In this document: piece by piece, positions 32,547 to 39,540 of the stretch
Layout: each line of letters opens with the position of its first letter
How positions within the stretch are numbered: position 1 is the stretch's first letter
NCBI GenBank assembly: GCA_018062705.1
Contig: JAGORQ010000006.1
Location: 1-43,150 of the forward strand
Reading direction: 5' to 3'
Length of the DNA: 43,150 bases
Source of the DNA: Candidatus Shapirobacteria bacterium
GTDB taxonomy: Bacteria; Patescibacteriota; Microgenomatia; UBA12405
Position numbers and translations under genes: made by a program
The notes under the pieces: model-generated
Databases searched by the model: none
Told to the model about the DNA's origin: nothing
What the model saw: the letters and a program-made list of their open reading frames with translations, nothing else

Positions 32547-33224
32547 GTGGCTAAATATGAGGAAAAAATTAGAGCCAGAGAATTGAGATTAAAGGGTAAA
32601 AGTATAGGTAATATTGCAAGAATAGTCGGAGCTGGAAAAAGCACTGTAAGTATATGGTGCCAAGATATTTTTCTATCAGAAATACAAAAGGATGTTCTAA
32701 AAAGTAAAGGAGAAAATTTGGTTCACAAAGGCAGATTGGTTGCATCTGAAAATAGAAAACGGGAAAGGTTAAGTCGTGTTGAGCAATATAAAATCATTGG
32801 AATAAATAAAGTTGGAAAAATTTCAAAAAGGGAGTTGTTTTTGATTGGTGCAGGTTTATATTGGGCTGAGGGAGGTAAAAATCAAAGAAAAGTAGTTTTT
32901 ATCAATTCCGACTCAAAAATGATTTTGTTTTGGGTGTCTTGGATTACTAAGTGTTTGGGAGTTACCAGAGATAGAATTACTTGCCGGGTAGAGATTAACG
33001 AAATACATAGAAACAGAATAGAAATTATTGAAAGTTACTGGTCAAAATTAATAAATATTCCCCTATCACAATTTACTAAACCGAGTTTTAAACACTCTAA
33101 AGTGAATAAAATTTATAAAAATAGTGATGAATATTTTGGGTCGTTACAATTAACCATTAAGAAAGGGACGAATTTAAATTATGAGATATTGGGTTATATG
33201 GAGGGGTTGGCTAGTGTAGCGTAA
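32547..33224 (+). CDS. HTH plus LAGLIDADG-like protein
   Basis: 225 aa from GTG 32547, preferred to TTG 32532 because TTGACT (32513-32518), 18 nt and TAAATT (32537-32542) end 4 nt before it. Residues ~5-50 form a helix-turn-helix (IRARELRLKGKSIGNIARIVGAGKSTVSIWCQ). The core LFLIGAGLYWAEGGKNQRKVVFINSDSKMI resembles the LAGLIDADG-fold family common in CPR and Actinobacteria, with WAEGGK at the acidic active position. May be a homing-type nuclease or a DNA-binding derivative. It lies between two tRNA genes. Confidence 0.7.
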   Translation: MAKYEEKIRARELRLKGKSIGNIARIVGAGKSTVSIWCQDIFLSEIQKDVLKSKGENLVHKGRLVASENRKRERLSRVEQYKIIGINKVGKISKRELFLIGAGLYWAEGGKNQRKVVFINSDSKMILFWVSWITKCLGVTRDRITCRVEINEIHRNRIEIIESYWSKLINIPLSQFTKPSFKHSKVNKIYKNSDEYFGSLQLTIKKGTNLNYEILGYMEGLASVA

Positions 33225-33252
33225 GTTAAGTAATGATAAAATATGAGCACAT

Positions 33253-33325
33253 GGCAGGGTAGCTCAACGGTTAGAGCAGTCGTTTCATAAGCGACAGGTT
33301 GCGGGTTCGAATCCCACCCCTGCTA
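33253..33325 (+). tRNA. tRNA with CAU anticodon (Met or Ile2)
   Basis: 73 nt, no CCA. Acceptor GGCAGGG/CCCTGCT (1-72 G-U), D-arm GCTC/GAGC, anticodon stem GTCGT/GCGAC, loop TTCATAA, T-arm GCGGG/CCCAC with one C-A mismatch and TTCGAAT. Lacks initiator features. With 30984-31053 this is the second CAU tRNA in the window; one could be Ile2, which only TilS presence and identity elements would decide. Confidence 0.82.
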
Positions 33326-33339
33326 CATTTTTTGGTAAA

Positions 33340-34203
33340 TTATTTTGCCAGGGCGAGGAGGTATATACCTGCAAAGGCGATTGATGCAGCAATAAATTTA
33401 CGCAGGAGATCATGTTTTTCCTTGAGAATAAAAAATTCTAAGATGATTACTAGAAATATCATCGAATTATTGATGGCATCAATTCTACCCACCTCACCGC
33501 CTTGTGAATAAGATAAAAAAGTAAAGGCATTAAAACTAACACCAAAAAGAGCAGCGAGGGAAATTGTTTTTAACGTTCTTAAACTAACTTTTGGTAGTTC
33601 CGAGATAATAATTTTTGGACGAAATACTAGCCCAAAAAGACCGGAAGTAAGACAAAATATTGGTAAGTAAAATAAAGGATTGATAGTGGTAACAAATGAT
33701 TTATCAATTGAAAAAGCTACTCCCCAAAGCAAACCACCCGCAATAGCTAGCCAATTATATTTGTCAAAGTGCAAATTTTTACTGTATTTTACGGTTACTA
33801 TTGCAAGAAAAACTAATAATATACCAATAAATTTTAGAAGACTGGTAGACTCATGGAAAAATATAATGCCTAAGGACGTGGACATGACTATCGAAATTGT
33901 GCCAAGAATGGTTGACAATCCAGCAGAAGAACCTTTGTAGCTACTATAGTAGAGGGTGCCACCCCAAAAATAAATTACGCCTAAAACTAAAAGTTTGGGT
34001 AGTAGGGCAAGTGGAAAACTAATGTTGTGATTAGAAAATAAAAAGAAAAGAATAAATCCAAAAAATGCCTGTATAAGCCAAACTACAAAATTATTAGTTT
34101 CGGAACTGATATTTTCTGGAGCAATTAGGGAAATTTTTTGAGAAATTTCGGCACCGGCCATCATTATAACCGATAGTAAGACAAAGATTAACCAAAGTGG
34201 CAT
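33340..34203 (-). CDS. EamA/DMT-superfamily transporter
   Basis: 287 aa, 10 hydrophobic helices in two EamA halves (each ~140 aa); the last helices end SIAFAGIYLLAL and the middle has ILGTISIVMSTSLGIIFFHEST. Family members export amino acids or metabolites. It starts one base after the stop of the YbaK-TrpRS gene, so it is the last gene of the Trp operon; export of Trp or a Trp-derived product is an inference from context. Confidence 0.87.
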   Translation of the reverse strand: MPLWLIFVLLSVIMMAGAEISQKISLIAPENISSETNNFVVWLIQAFFGFILFFLFSNHNISFPLALLPKLLVLGVIYFWGGTLYYSSYKGSSAGLSTILGTISIVMSTSLGIIFFHESTSLLKFIGILLVFLAIVTVKYSKNLHFDKYNWLAIAGGLLWGVAFSIDKSFVTTINPLFYLPIFCLTSGLFGLVFRPKIIISELPKVSLRTLKTISLAALFGVSFNAFTFLSYSQGGEVGRIDAINNSMIFLVIILEFFILKEKHDLLRKFIAASIAFAGIYLLALAK

Positions 34204-34204
34204 G

Positions 34205-35659
34205 TTATTTTATCCCCATGACGGTTAACACTTCGTCTAGCGTTTTGGATGCTTCGGCGCGGGCTTTACGCGAGCCTTCGTCGATAATTTGATTGAGTAA
34301 ATCGGTTTTACCTTCAAACTCAGCACGTTTGGCGCGGATGGGGTCTAAGAATTTATTGAGAGCTAGGGCTAATTTAGTTTTGACTTCAACGTCACCAACA
34401 GTCCCCTTTTGATAGCGATCTTTGAGGTCGGCGACTTCGGCCAAATTATCATTAAAAGCATCGTGATAAATAAAAACTGGGTTGCCTTCGATATGACCTG
34501 GGTCGGTGGGACGAATCCGGGTGGGGTCGGTATACATACCTTTGACTTTTTTGTTAACTGTATCGGCATCATCGGACAAATAAATACAGTTGCCAATGGA
34601 TTTGCTCATTTTGGCCTGACCATCGGTTCCAACTAAAGTACCACCGTCACCAATGAGGGCTTCGGGGATAGGAAAAATGTCTTTGAAGCCTTTGTTGAAA
34701 TCGCGGGCAATTTCCCGGGTGACTTCGATATGGCTTTGCTGATCTTTGCCCACCGGCACCAAATTGGCCTTGACCATGAGAATGTCGGCAGATTGCAGAA
34801 CCGGGTAATTAAGTAGACCAAGAGAAGGTGCCTCAAGATGGAGATCGTGCATGACATCTTTGAGAGTAGGGACACGTTGGGCTCGAGGAACACTAATTAA
34901 ATTGCTAAAAATAGTGGATAGATAGGTAACTTCTGGTACTCGGCTTTGTTGATAAATGACTGATTTGGCGGGGTCAATACCAACGGAAAGATAGTCAAGA
35001 ACTAGCCCCCTAACCCGGTCGTTGAGACCCGAGGTCTTGTCGAAGGTGTTGGCGGTAGTTAAAGTGTGCAAATCGGCCATGATAAAAAAGCACTCATATT
35101 CATCTTGAAGGCGGACGCGGTTTTTGAGCGTGCCAACATAGTGACCTAGATGGAGTGGACCGGTAGGCCGGTCGCCGGTGAGGATACGAGGTTTAGCCTT
35201 GATGGTGGCGATATCAACAATTTGGGAATTGGGGATTTTCTTGAGGTCGGCTGATTTGTATTTTATAGTTACCTCCAAACTACCAGAGCCACCGTAAATA
35301 AACTCTTTTTCAAGTACTTTCTGATCTATTAAGGTCTGCAATCCTGTAATCATGTGAGCCGCTCCACGCTCTAAACCGGTTATTTGGCTAAACTCGGTAG
35401 GACTGGCGATTTGGAGTTTTTTGACACCCAACATCTCTTTAATTTTGGGAATGTTTAGCTCGGTATCACCACGACGAATAAAGGCAAAATATTTTTCATC
35501 CGCTTTCATGACTAAAGTAGCGGAACTTTCACTAACTGGTAAACCTAAATAATTCATGACCTCGGCTACTTCGACAAACAACGGATGGTCAATGAGAACA
35601 TGCTCAATTTTGAGCTCGGTTAATTTTTGAGAATAGTTGGAAACAATTTGGTTGTTCAT
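34205..35659 (-). CDS. trpS: Bacterial-type tryptophanyl-tRNA synthetase with N-terminal YbaK-like deacylase domain
   Basis: 484 aa, about 150 longer than usual TrpRS. Residues 1-145 match the YbaK/ProXp fold: SSATLVMKADEKYF with Lys52 in the place of the catalytic YbaK Lys, then NIPKIKEMLGVKKLQIASP, GLERGAAHMITGL and FIYGGSGSLEVTI. Residues 155-484 are a full class Ic TrpRS: HIGH motif PLHLGHY (168-174), KMSKS at 350-354, and ADLHTLTT and VPVGKDQQSHIEVTREIAR regions. The first domain would hydrolyse mischarged tRNA; TrpRS is not known to need editing. It follows an archaeal-type TrpRS gene by 16 nt. Confidence 0.92.
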   Translation of the reverse strand: MNNQIVSNYSQKLTELKIEHVLIDHPLFVEVAEVMNYLGLPVSESSATLVMKADEKYFAFIRRGDTELNIPKIKEMLGVKKLQIASPTEFSQITGLERGAAHMITGLQTLIDQKVLEKEFIYGGSGSLEVTIKYKSADLKKIPNSQIVDIATIKAKPRILTGDRPTGPLHLGHYVGTLKNRVRLQDEYECFFIMADLHTLTTANTFDKTSGLNDRVRGLVLDYLSVGIDPAKSVIYQQSRVPEVTYLSTIFSNLISVPRAQRVPTLKDVMHDLHLEAPSLGLLNYPVLQSADILMVKANLVPVGKDQQSHIEVTREIARDFNKGFKDIFPIPEALIGDGGTLVGTDGQAKMSKSIGNCIYLSDDADTVNKKVKGMYTDPTRIRPTDPGHIEGNPVFIYHDAFNDNLAEVADLKDRYQKGTVGDVEVKTKLALALNKFLDPIRAKRAEFEGKTDLLNQIIDEGSRKARAEASKTLDEVLTVMGIK

Positions 35660-35675
35660 AAAGACTAGTGAAATT

Positions 35676-36848
35676 TTAACATTTGTAATCCAAAAGCGAT
35701 GAGAGCGGAGTGCTTAATATAAATTTGTCAAGATTACTTTCTTTATTTTTTTGTTTTGATTGGTGGGCTTCAATTAATTCGCAAACAAAGATCGTAGTAA
35801 TTTCTTTTAGTTCTGACATGGTGATTTGGCCATGTAAATAGCGTGATTTAATATTTTTTATAAATTTGTCGTCGGGATGGTGAAAATTTAGTAGGGAAAA
35901 AACCGAACAAATGTCGGGAATGCCACCAAGCTCTTGATAAACATCGAGTGCAGATACGGCACCGGTATAAGCCCGACTAATTTTACGACGAATATCGTCA
36001 GAAGAATCGCTAAGATAAATGGCAGTGTTTGGTTTTGAGGCCGACATTTTGTCGTCGGGTCCGAGAAGGCTGGGTAAAAAACGAATAACTAGTTCAGATG
36101 GAGGAGTCATGCCGATTTTTTTGGCGACGTCTCGCGCCAATAAAATATAAGGGTGTTGATCAATTCCAACGGGAATAAGGGTCACTTTTGGACCTCCAAA
36201 TTCGGGGAGTTGAGGCAATAATATTTGAGCCATTTGGACAACACCACGATAAAATATTTGGCCGGGAGTAGTGAGAGAGTCATCACCAAATACCTGACGT
36301 AATTGATTAAACGAAACATGCTGACTAAGGTACATAGCAAAGTTGTAAAGTTGAGGATATTCGGAGTCGATAAATATATGAGTTTTACTGGAATCAAAGC
36401 CAAATTTAATAATATCTGGAAGGATTGAAGTGCGGGCAATTTGACGACTTTGGGCGAGTGAACCAATCTTGCCATCGACCAATGATTCATCATTTGTGAG
36501 AGGAATAAATAGTCGACCTCCAAGTTTTTGGAGATTGAGGAGTAAGTCAAACAGGGCTTTGTGTCCCAAGTGAAGGGGTGATGAGGGATTGAGTCCAGAG
36601 ACAACTACAAATTCCTGCCTCTTGGCAATTTTTTCAATTATTGATTCTAGGTCAAGGTGGGCGATGGCGATATTGCGACGAAAATGGGGTGGCTGAAGTT
36701 CGAGAGGCAAATAGGCTTTGATTTTGTCGAGACTAGAGAGGCCGTTTTTGGTGGTCTCGTATAAATAATAATCCTCTAGTCTTTTTTTGATGACCAATTT
36801 GGATTGATATTCTTGGTGTGATTGGGCAATAGCCTGCGGACTGTTCAT
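35676..36848 (-). CDS. Archaeal/eukaryotic-type tryptophanyl-tRNA synthetase
   Basis: 390 aa. HIGH motif SSPLHLGHKAL (89-99), signature LIPVGIDQHPYILLARDVAKKIG, and KMSAS at 267-271 (DDKMSAS), which is the archaeal/eukaryotic version rather than KMSKS. C-terminal part RAYTGAVSALDVYQELGGIPDICSVFSLLNF fits the same group. Class Ic enzyme charging tRNA-Trp. A second TrpRS in tandem with the bacterial-type one is unusual in a reduced genome. ATGA overlap with the preceding gene. Confidence 0.9.
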   Translation of the reverse strand: MNSPQAIAQSHQEYQSKLVIKKRLEDYYLYETTKNGLSSLDKIKAYLPLELQPPHFRRNIAIAHLDLESIIEKIAKRQEFVVVSGLNPSSPLHLGHKALFDLLLNLQKLGGRLFIPLTNDESLVDGKIGSLAQSRQIARTSILPDIIKFGFDSSKTHIFIDSEYPQLYNFAMYLSQHVSFNQLRQVFGDDSLTTPGQIFYRGVVQMAQILLPQLPEFGGPKVTLIPVGIDQHPYILLARDVAKKIGMTPPSELVIRFLPSLLGPDDKMSASKPNTAIYLSDSSDDIRRKISRAYTGAVSALDVYQELGGIPDICSVFSLLNFHHPDDKFIKNIKSRYLHGQITMSELKEITTIFVCELIEAHQSKQKNKESNLDKFILSTPLSSLLDYKC

Positions 36849-37804
36849 AGGTTTTTTAACTCAATCAATAACTTAGTTATTTTCTCGATAGCTAAACTTT
36901 TTAGTTTTTTTGGATTTGAATAAATATTATTTTTGTAAACAGGAAACTCAGATTCTTCGTTTTTTAACTTTTCTGCCATATCGGTAATAAACAACAAATC
37001 TAATATTGGATTTGGTAAATTTGGGTTGGTAGTGATGTAAGTATCGTCAATTAGTTGCTTAACTTTTTCTATTGATGTATTTAAAATTATTCTGAAATCC
37101 TGCATTTGGTTACTCCCAGCTTTATATGGGGTCAGCCCAAATTCTTCAATTTCCGGATGCATCAAAAAATAAGAAAAATCTTGGCCTAAAGGAAATGTCG
37201 GTGTCAGATAAATACTTTTTAATTGATTAAGTTTTAATTTTTTACAAATAATTTTGGCAGCTAGGTCATAATATTTTTCTCGGGGTGGACCGATTTTAAT
37301 ATCAAACATTGTCCCAGTGGCTACAGCTTCAAATCCATAGCGAAAACCAGTCTCCTCTTCTTGCTTGATTTTATTTTTTAATACTGTTTTAGATAATAAT
37401 TCAATAACTTTCTGATTGTTTTGTCCTGCACTCTCAACTAATTTAATTCGCTCTTTTATTTGTTCCGAGTCGAAAAGTTTGCTCATTAAAACAAAATTGA
37501 TAGGTAAATTAAAATGTTTTTTCAGCTTTTCACAATATGCCAGACGACTATTTCCTACTTCGTCAATGTCACAATTCAGTTTTTGACTTGATTTGTTAAT
37601 TCCTGAGGCAATGTCGGCAATTACAACTGTTGATTCAATTTTAATATTTGATCTAGCTAGTATTCGATGGAGTAGTGATAAGAAAAAATAATATTTAAGA
37701 GAGTCTAGGGTCATGCCGTGAGAATCATATGTTTCGCCATAAAAACACCTCCTGTTTGTCAGGCTATTTTTCAATTTACTTACTATCAAATTGTAATTGG
37801 TCAT
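36845..37804 (-). CDS. Uncharacterised protein of the Trp operon
   Basis: 319 aa from ATG 37804. The frame is open to 37864, but that part is the tRNA-Trp gene. Not recognised. A Rossmann-like strand STVVIADIASGINK follows an N-terminal helix, and segments such as FDIKIGPPREKYYDLAAKI and YLTPTFPLGQDF recall the order (not the motifs) of class Ic synthetases. There are no HIGH or KMSKS motifs. If real, this would be a synthetase-like paralogue, as cyclodipeptide synthases are; that is speculation. It starts 2 nt after the tRNA 3' end and overlaps the TrpRS start by 4 nt. Confidence 0.75.
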   Translation of the reverse strand: MTNYNLIVSKLKNSLTNRRCFYGETYDSHGMTLDSLKYYFFLSLLHRILARSNIKIESTVVIADIASGINKSSQKLNCDIDEVGNSRLAYCEKLKKHFNLPINFVLMSKLFDSEQIKERIKLVESAGQNNQKVIELLSKTVLKNKIKQEEETGFRYGFEAVATGTMFDIKIGPPREKYYDLAAKIICKKLKLNQLKSIYLTPTFPLGQDFSYFLMHPEIEEFGLTPYKAGSNQMQDFRIILNTSIEKVKQLIDDTYITTNPNLPNPILDLLFITDMAEKLKNEESEFPVYKNNIYSNPKKLKSLAIEKITKLLIELKNL

Positions 37805-37806
37805 AG

Positions 37807-37879
37807 TGGGTGGAAATGGGTTTGAACCATTGTCGCCGGTTTTGGGGACCAGCATTCTAACCAACTGAACTATCCACCC
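37807..37879 (-). tRNA. tRNA-Trp(CCA) with C33
   Basis: 73 nt, no encoded CCA. Acceptor GGGTGGA/TCCACCC, D-arm GTTC/GAAT, anticodon stem CTGGT/ACCGG (one T-G), loop CCCCAAA, so anticodon CCA with C at 33 where U is near-universal; T-arm AATGG/CCATT with TTCAAAC; discriminator A. The 5' end is 5 nt after the attenuator terminator and the 3' end 2 nt before the next ORF. Confidence 0.85.
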
Positions 37880-37883
37880 AAAT

Positions 37884-37904
37884 AAAAAACCCGCTTTCGC
37901 GGGT
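37884..37904 (-). terminator. Attenuator terminator of the Trp operon
   Basis: Minus-strand stem ACCCGC-GAAA-GCGGGT followed by T6. Its 5' arm can alternatively pair with the antiterminator strand at 37947-37957. Confidence 0.88.
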
Positions 37905-37957
37905 GTAGATATTTTTGGAAAAACTAAGGATTTACGATATTAAAACATCTCCCGCGA
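37897..37957 (-). promoter_or_regulatory. Antiterminator of the Trp attenuator
   Basis: Leader strand TCGCGGGAGAT (37957-37947) pairs with ATCT-ACA-CCCGCGA (37910-37897): 7 + 4 bp with a 3-nt bulge, about 36 nt loop. Forming it removes the 5' arm of the terminator. The strand lies in leader-peptide codons 15-19, six codons after the Trp pair. Confidence 0.8.
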
Positions 37958-38003
37958 GCAGGCTTGAGTTGCACCACCAAGATTGAGAGACGATTAATTT
38001 CAT
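37932..38003 (-). CDS. Trp leader peptide with tandem Trp codons
   Basis: 23 codons plus TAA. Codons 9 and 10 are both TGG, the only Trp codons. ATG is 7 nt after an extended -10 (TGC-TATAAT, 38016-38011), so it is probably translated as a leaderless start. Stalling at Trp codons would leave the antiterminator strand free; finishing at TAA would cover part of it and let the terminator form. This is the classic trp-attenuation design. Confidence 0.85.
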   Translation of the reverse strand: MKLIVSQSWWCNSSLLAGDVLIS

Positions 38004-38010
38004 TGGAGGA

Positions 38011-38019
38011 ATTATAGCA
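38011..38019 (-). promoter_or_regulatory. Extended -10 promoter of the Trp operon
   Basis: TGCTATAAT on the minus strand. No good -35 is seen at 17 nt, consistent with an extended -10. The same TATGCTATAAT string precedes the L25 gene (38700-38710, plus). Confidence 0.65.
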
Positions 38020-38079
38020 TATTGAGTCGCTTGGGTAACTTAAGTAACTTATGTTGCTTAAAAAGGTGTATGATTAATT

Positions 38080-38709
38080 ATGAAATGGTGGGTGGTGGGA
38101 ATAATAATTGTGACAATAATAGGAATAATTATTTTTAGGCCAGACACGACAGACGATACGGATAAGACTTATACTGTGAAAAGGGTAATTGATGGCGACA
38201 CACTGGTAATTGATAACAATCAGCTAGTAAGATTGGCAAATATTGATGCACCAGAAAAAGGCTTATGTGGATTTGATGAGGCAAAAAATGAACTGGAGAA
38301 AATGGTACTTAATAAAAAGATAACCATTGAAGGTGACACAAACGACAAGTGGGGTAGGTTACTAGTGACAGTCTGGGTAAATAAAGAAATGATTAATGAA
38401 AAAATAGTTAAAAGTGGCTGGGTAAGATATGACAGCCAAGGAAAAAATAAATATTTACAAGATGTTGATAATGCTGTCGAAAAAGAAAAGAAGGGTATTT
38501 ATGGAAAATGTGTTGAAGAAACAAATAATGTTAAACCTAATTGTTTGATAAAAGGAAATAATCGTAATGGGAACAAAATATTTGTAAAGCCAGGGTGTAA
38601 AAATTATTCAATTACCGATATTGCCACCGATCAGGGCGACCAGTGGTTTTGCAGTGAAGCTGAAGCGGTAGAAGCGGGGTACAAGAAAGCATTGAATTGT
38701 ATGCTATAA
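38080..38709 (+). CDS. Exported/anchored staphylococcal-nuclease-like thermonuclease
   Basis: 209 aa. Signal anchor at 3-19 (WWVVGIIIVTIIGIIIF). SNase domain: VIDGDTLVID, VRLANIDAPEKG (catalytic Arg), Glu in ELEKMVLNKK, and KWGRLLVTVW (second Arg). C-terminal Cys-rich region (NCLIKGNNRNGNKIFVKPGC then FCSEAEAVEAGYKKALNC) is a small domain common in secreted SNases. May degrade extracellular DNA, a nucleotide source for such organisms. TATGAT lies 5 nt before the ATG. Confidence 0.9.
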   Translation: MKWWVVGIIIVTIIGIIIFRPDTTDDTDKTYTVKRVIDGDTLVIDNNQLVRLANIDAPEKGLCGFDEAKNELEKMVLNKKITIEGDTNDKWGRLLVTVWVNKEMINEKIVKSGWVRYDSQGKNKYLQDVDNAVEKEKKGIYGKCVEETNNVKPNCLIKGNNRNGNKIFVKPGCKNYSITDIATDQGDQWFCSEAEAVEAGYKKALNCML

Positions 38710-38774
38710 TCACTCTGTTTATTTATGGGATAGAGGTAGCTCCGAGTTAGTGAGCCAAGGCTTCCCAAAATTAT
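38700..38774 (+). promoter_or_regulatory. Extended -10 and leader of the L25 gene
   Basis: TATGCTATAAT (38700-38710, overlapping the nuclease stop) and a ~58-nt leader with no start codon or clear Shine-Dalgarno. Unlike most genes here it has room for a structured leader; a small GCTC/GAGC stem is possible. Confidence 0.45.
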
Positions 38775-39461
38775 ATGACCAAAAAAAATCCCGTCCTTAA
38801 GGCTGAAGTTAGAACTGTTACTGGTAGAAAAGTAAAACATTTGAGAAATTCGGGACAACTACCCTCTTCGGTTTATGGTAAAGACATGGAGCCGATTTCG
38901 ATTCAAGTATCAGAAAAAGAAATGGCCAAAATTTTTGCTCACTCGGGTGAAAGTGGTTTGGTTGATTTGGACCTAGACGGAAAAACATTGCCAGTACTTT
39001 TCCGCAACCCTCAATACCACGCCGTATCTGGACTGTTGACTCATTTTGATTGCTACAAAGTTAATTTGAAGGAAAAAATTACTACCGCTGTACCAATTGA
39101 ATTTGTAGGTGAAGCACCAGCAACCAAAGAAGGTAAAGTGTTGGTTGAAGTAGTTAATGAAGTGGAAGTAGAAGCACTGCCCGCTGATTTGCCAGAGAAA
39201 ATTGAAGTTGACCTAAGCAAACTAGTGTCGGTAGATGTAATGATAACTGTAGCTGATATTAAGATTGATGGTAAATACGAAATAAAATCTGATATGTCCC
39301 AAGTGTTGGCCAAGGTAGAAGAGCCACGAGTAGAAGAAGTGGTGGTAGCTGAAGCACCAACGGAAACGGTGGTAGCCCCTGCCATGAACCAGAAGACTGA
39401 AGAGGAAAAAGCGGCTGACGATGCCAAGAAGGCAGAGGAAAAGAAAAAGGAGAAGGAATAA
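38775..39461 (+). CDS. rplY: 50S ribosomal protein L25 (CTC form)
   Basis: 228 aa. N-terminal L25 domain (KAEVRTVTGRKVKHLRNSGQLPSSVYGKDM...) binds 5S rRNA; residues ~95-190 are the TL5/CTC C-terminal domain (VPIEFVGEAPATKEGKVL..., EVEVEALPADLPEKIEVD). A long acidic/Ala/Lys tail ends the protein (EEKAADDAKKAEEKKKEKE). Structural part of the large ribosomal subunit. Confidence 0.95.
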   Translation: MTKKNPVLKAEVRTVTGRKVKHLRNSGQLPSSVYGKDMEPISIQVSEKEMAKIFAHSGESGLVDLDLDGKTLPVLFRNPQYHAVSGLLTHFDCYKVNLKEKITTAVPIEFVGEAPATKEGKVLVEVVNEVEVEALPADLPEKIEVDLSKLVSVDVMITVADIKIDGKYEIKSDMSQVLAKVEEPRVEEVVVAEAPTETVVAPAMNQKTEEEKAADDAKKAEEKKKEKE

Positions 39462-39465
39462 AACA

Positions 39466-39506
39466 GATTTAAGAAATAAGATTTAAGATTTACGAATAAG
39501 ACAATA
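39466..39506. repeat. Simple dispersed repeat (AGATTTAAGATTTACGAATA)
   Basis: Same string occurs at 17610-17650, where it forms the end of the histidine-phosphatase gene. Confidence 0.55.
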
Positions 39507-39531
39507 GTAGAGACGCACACTGCGTCTCTAC
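39507..39531. repeat. REP-like palindrome
   Basis: 11-bp arms GTAGAGACGCA/TGCGTCTCTAC, 3-nt loop. May also end the L25 transcript. Confidence 0.75.
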
Positions 39532-39540
39532 AAGAATTCT

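Noticed and set aside
37805-37864. N-terminal extension of the 319-aa protein
   Set aside because: These codons are the tRNA-Trp gene itself; the ATG at 37804 right after the tRNA is the sensible start.
37881-38003. T-box riboswitch for the TrpRS operon
   Set aside because: No T-box sequence, specifier loop or Stem I features are seen; the Trp-codon leader and paired terminator/antiterminator explain the region better.
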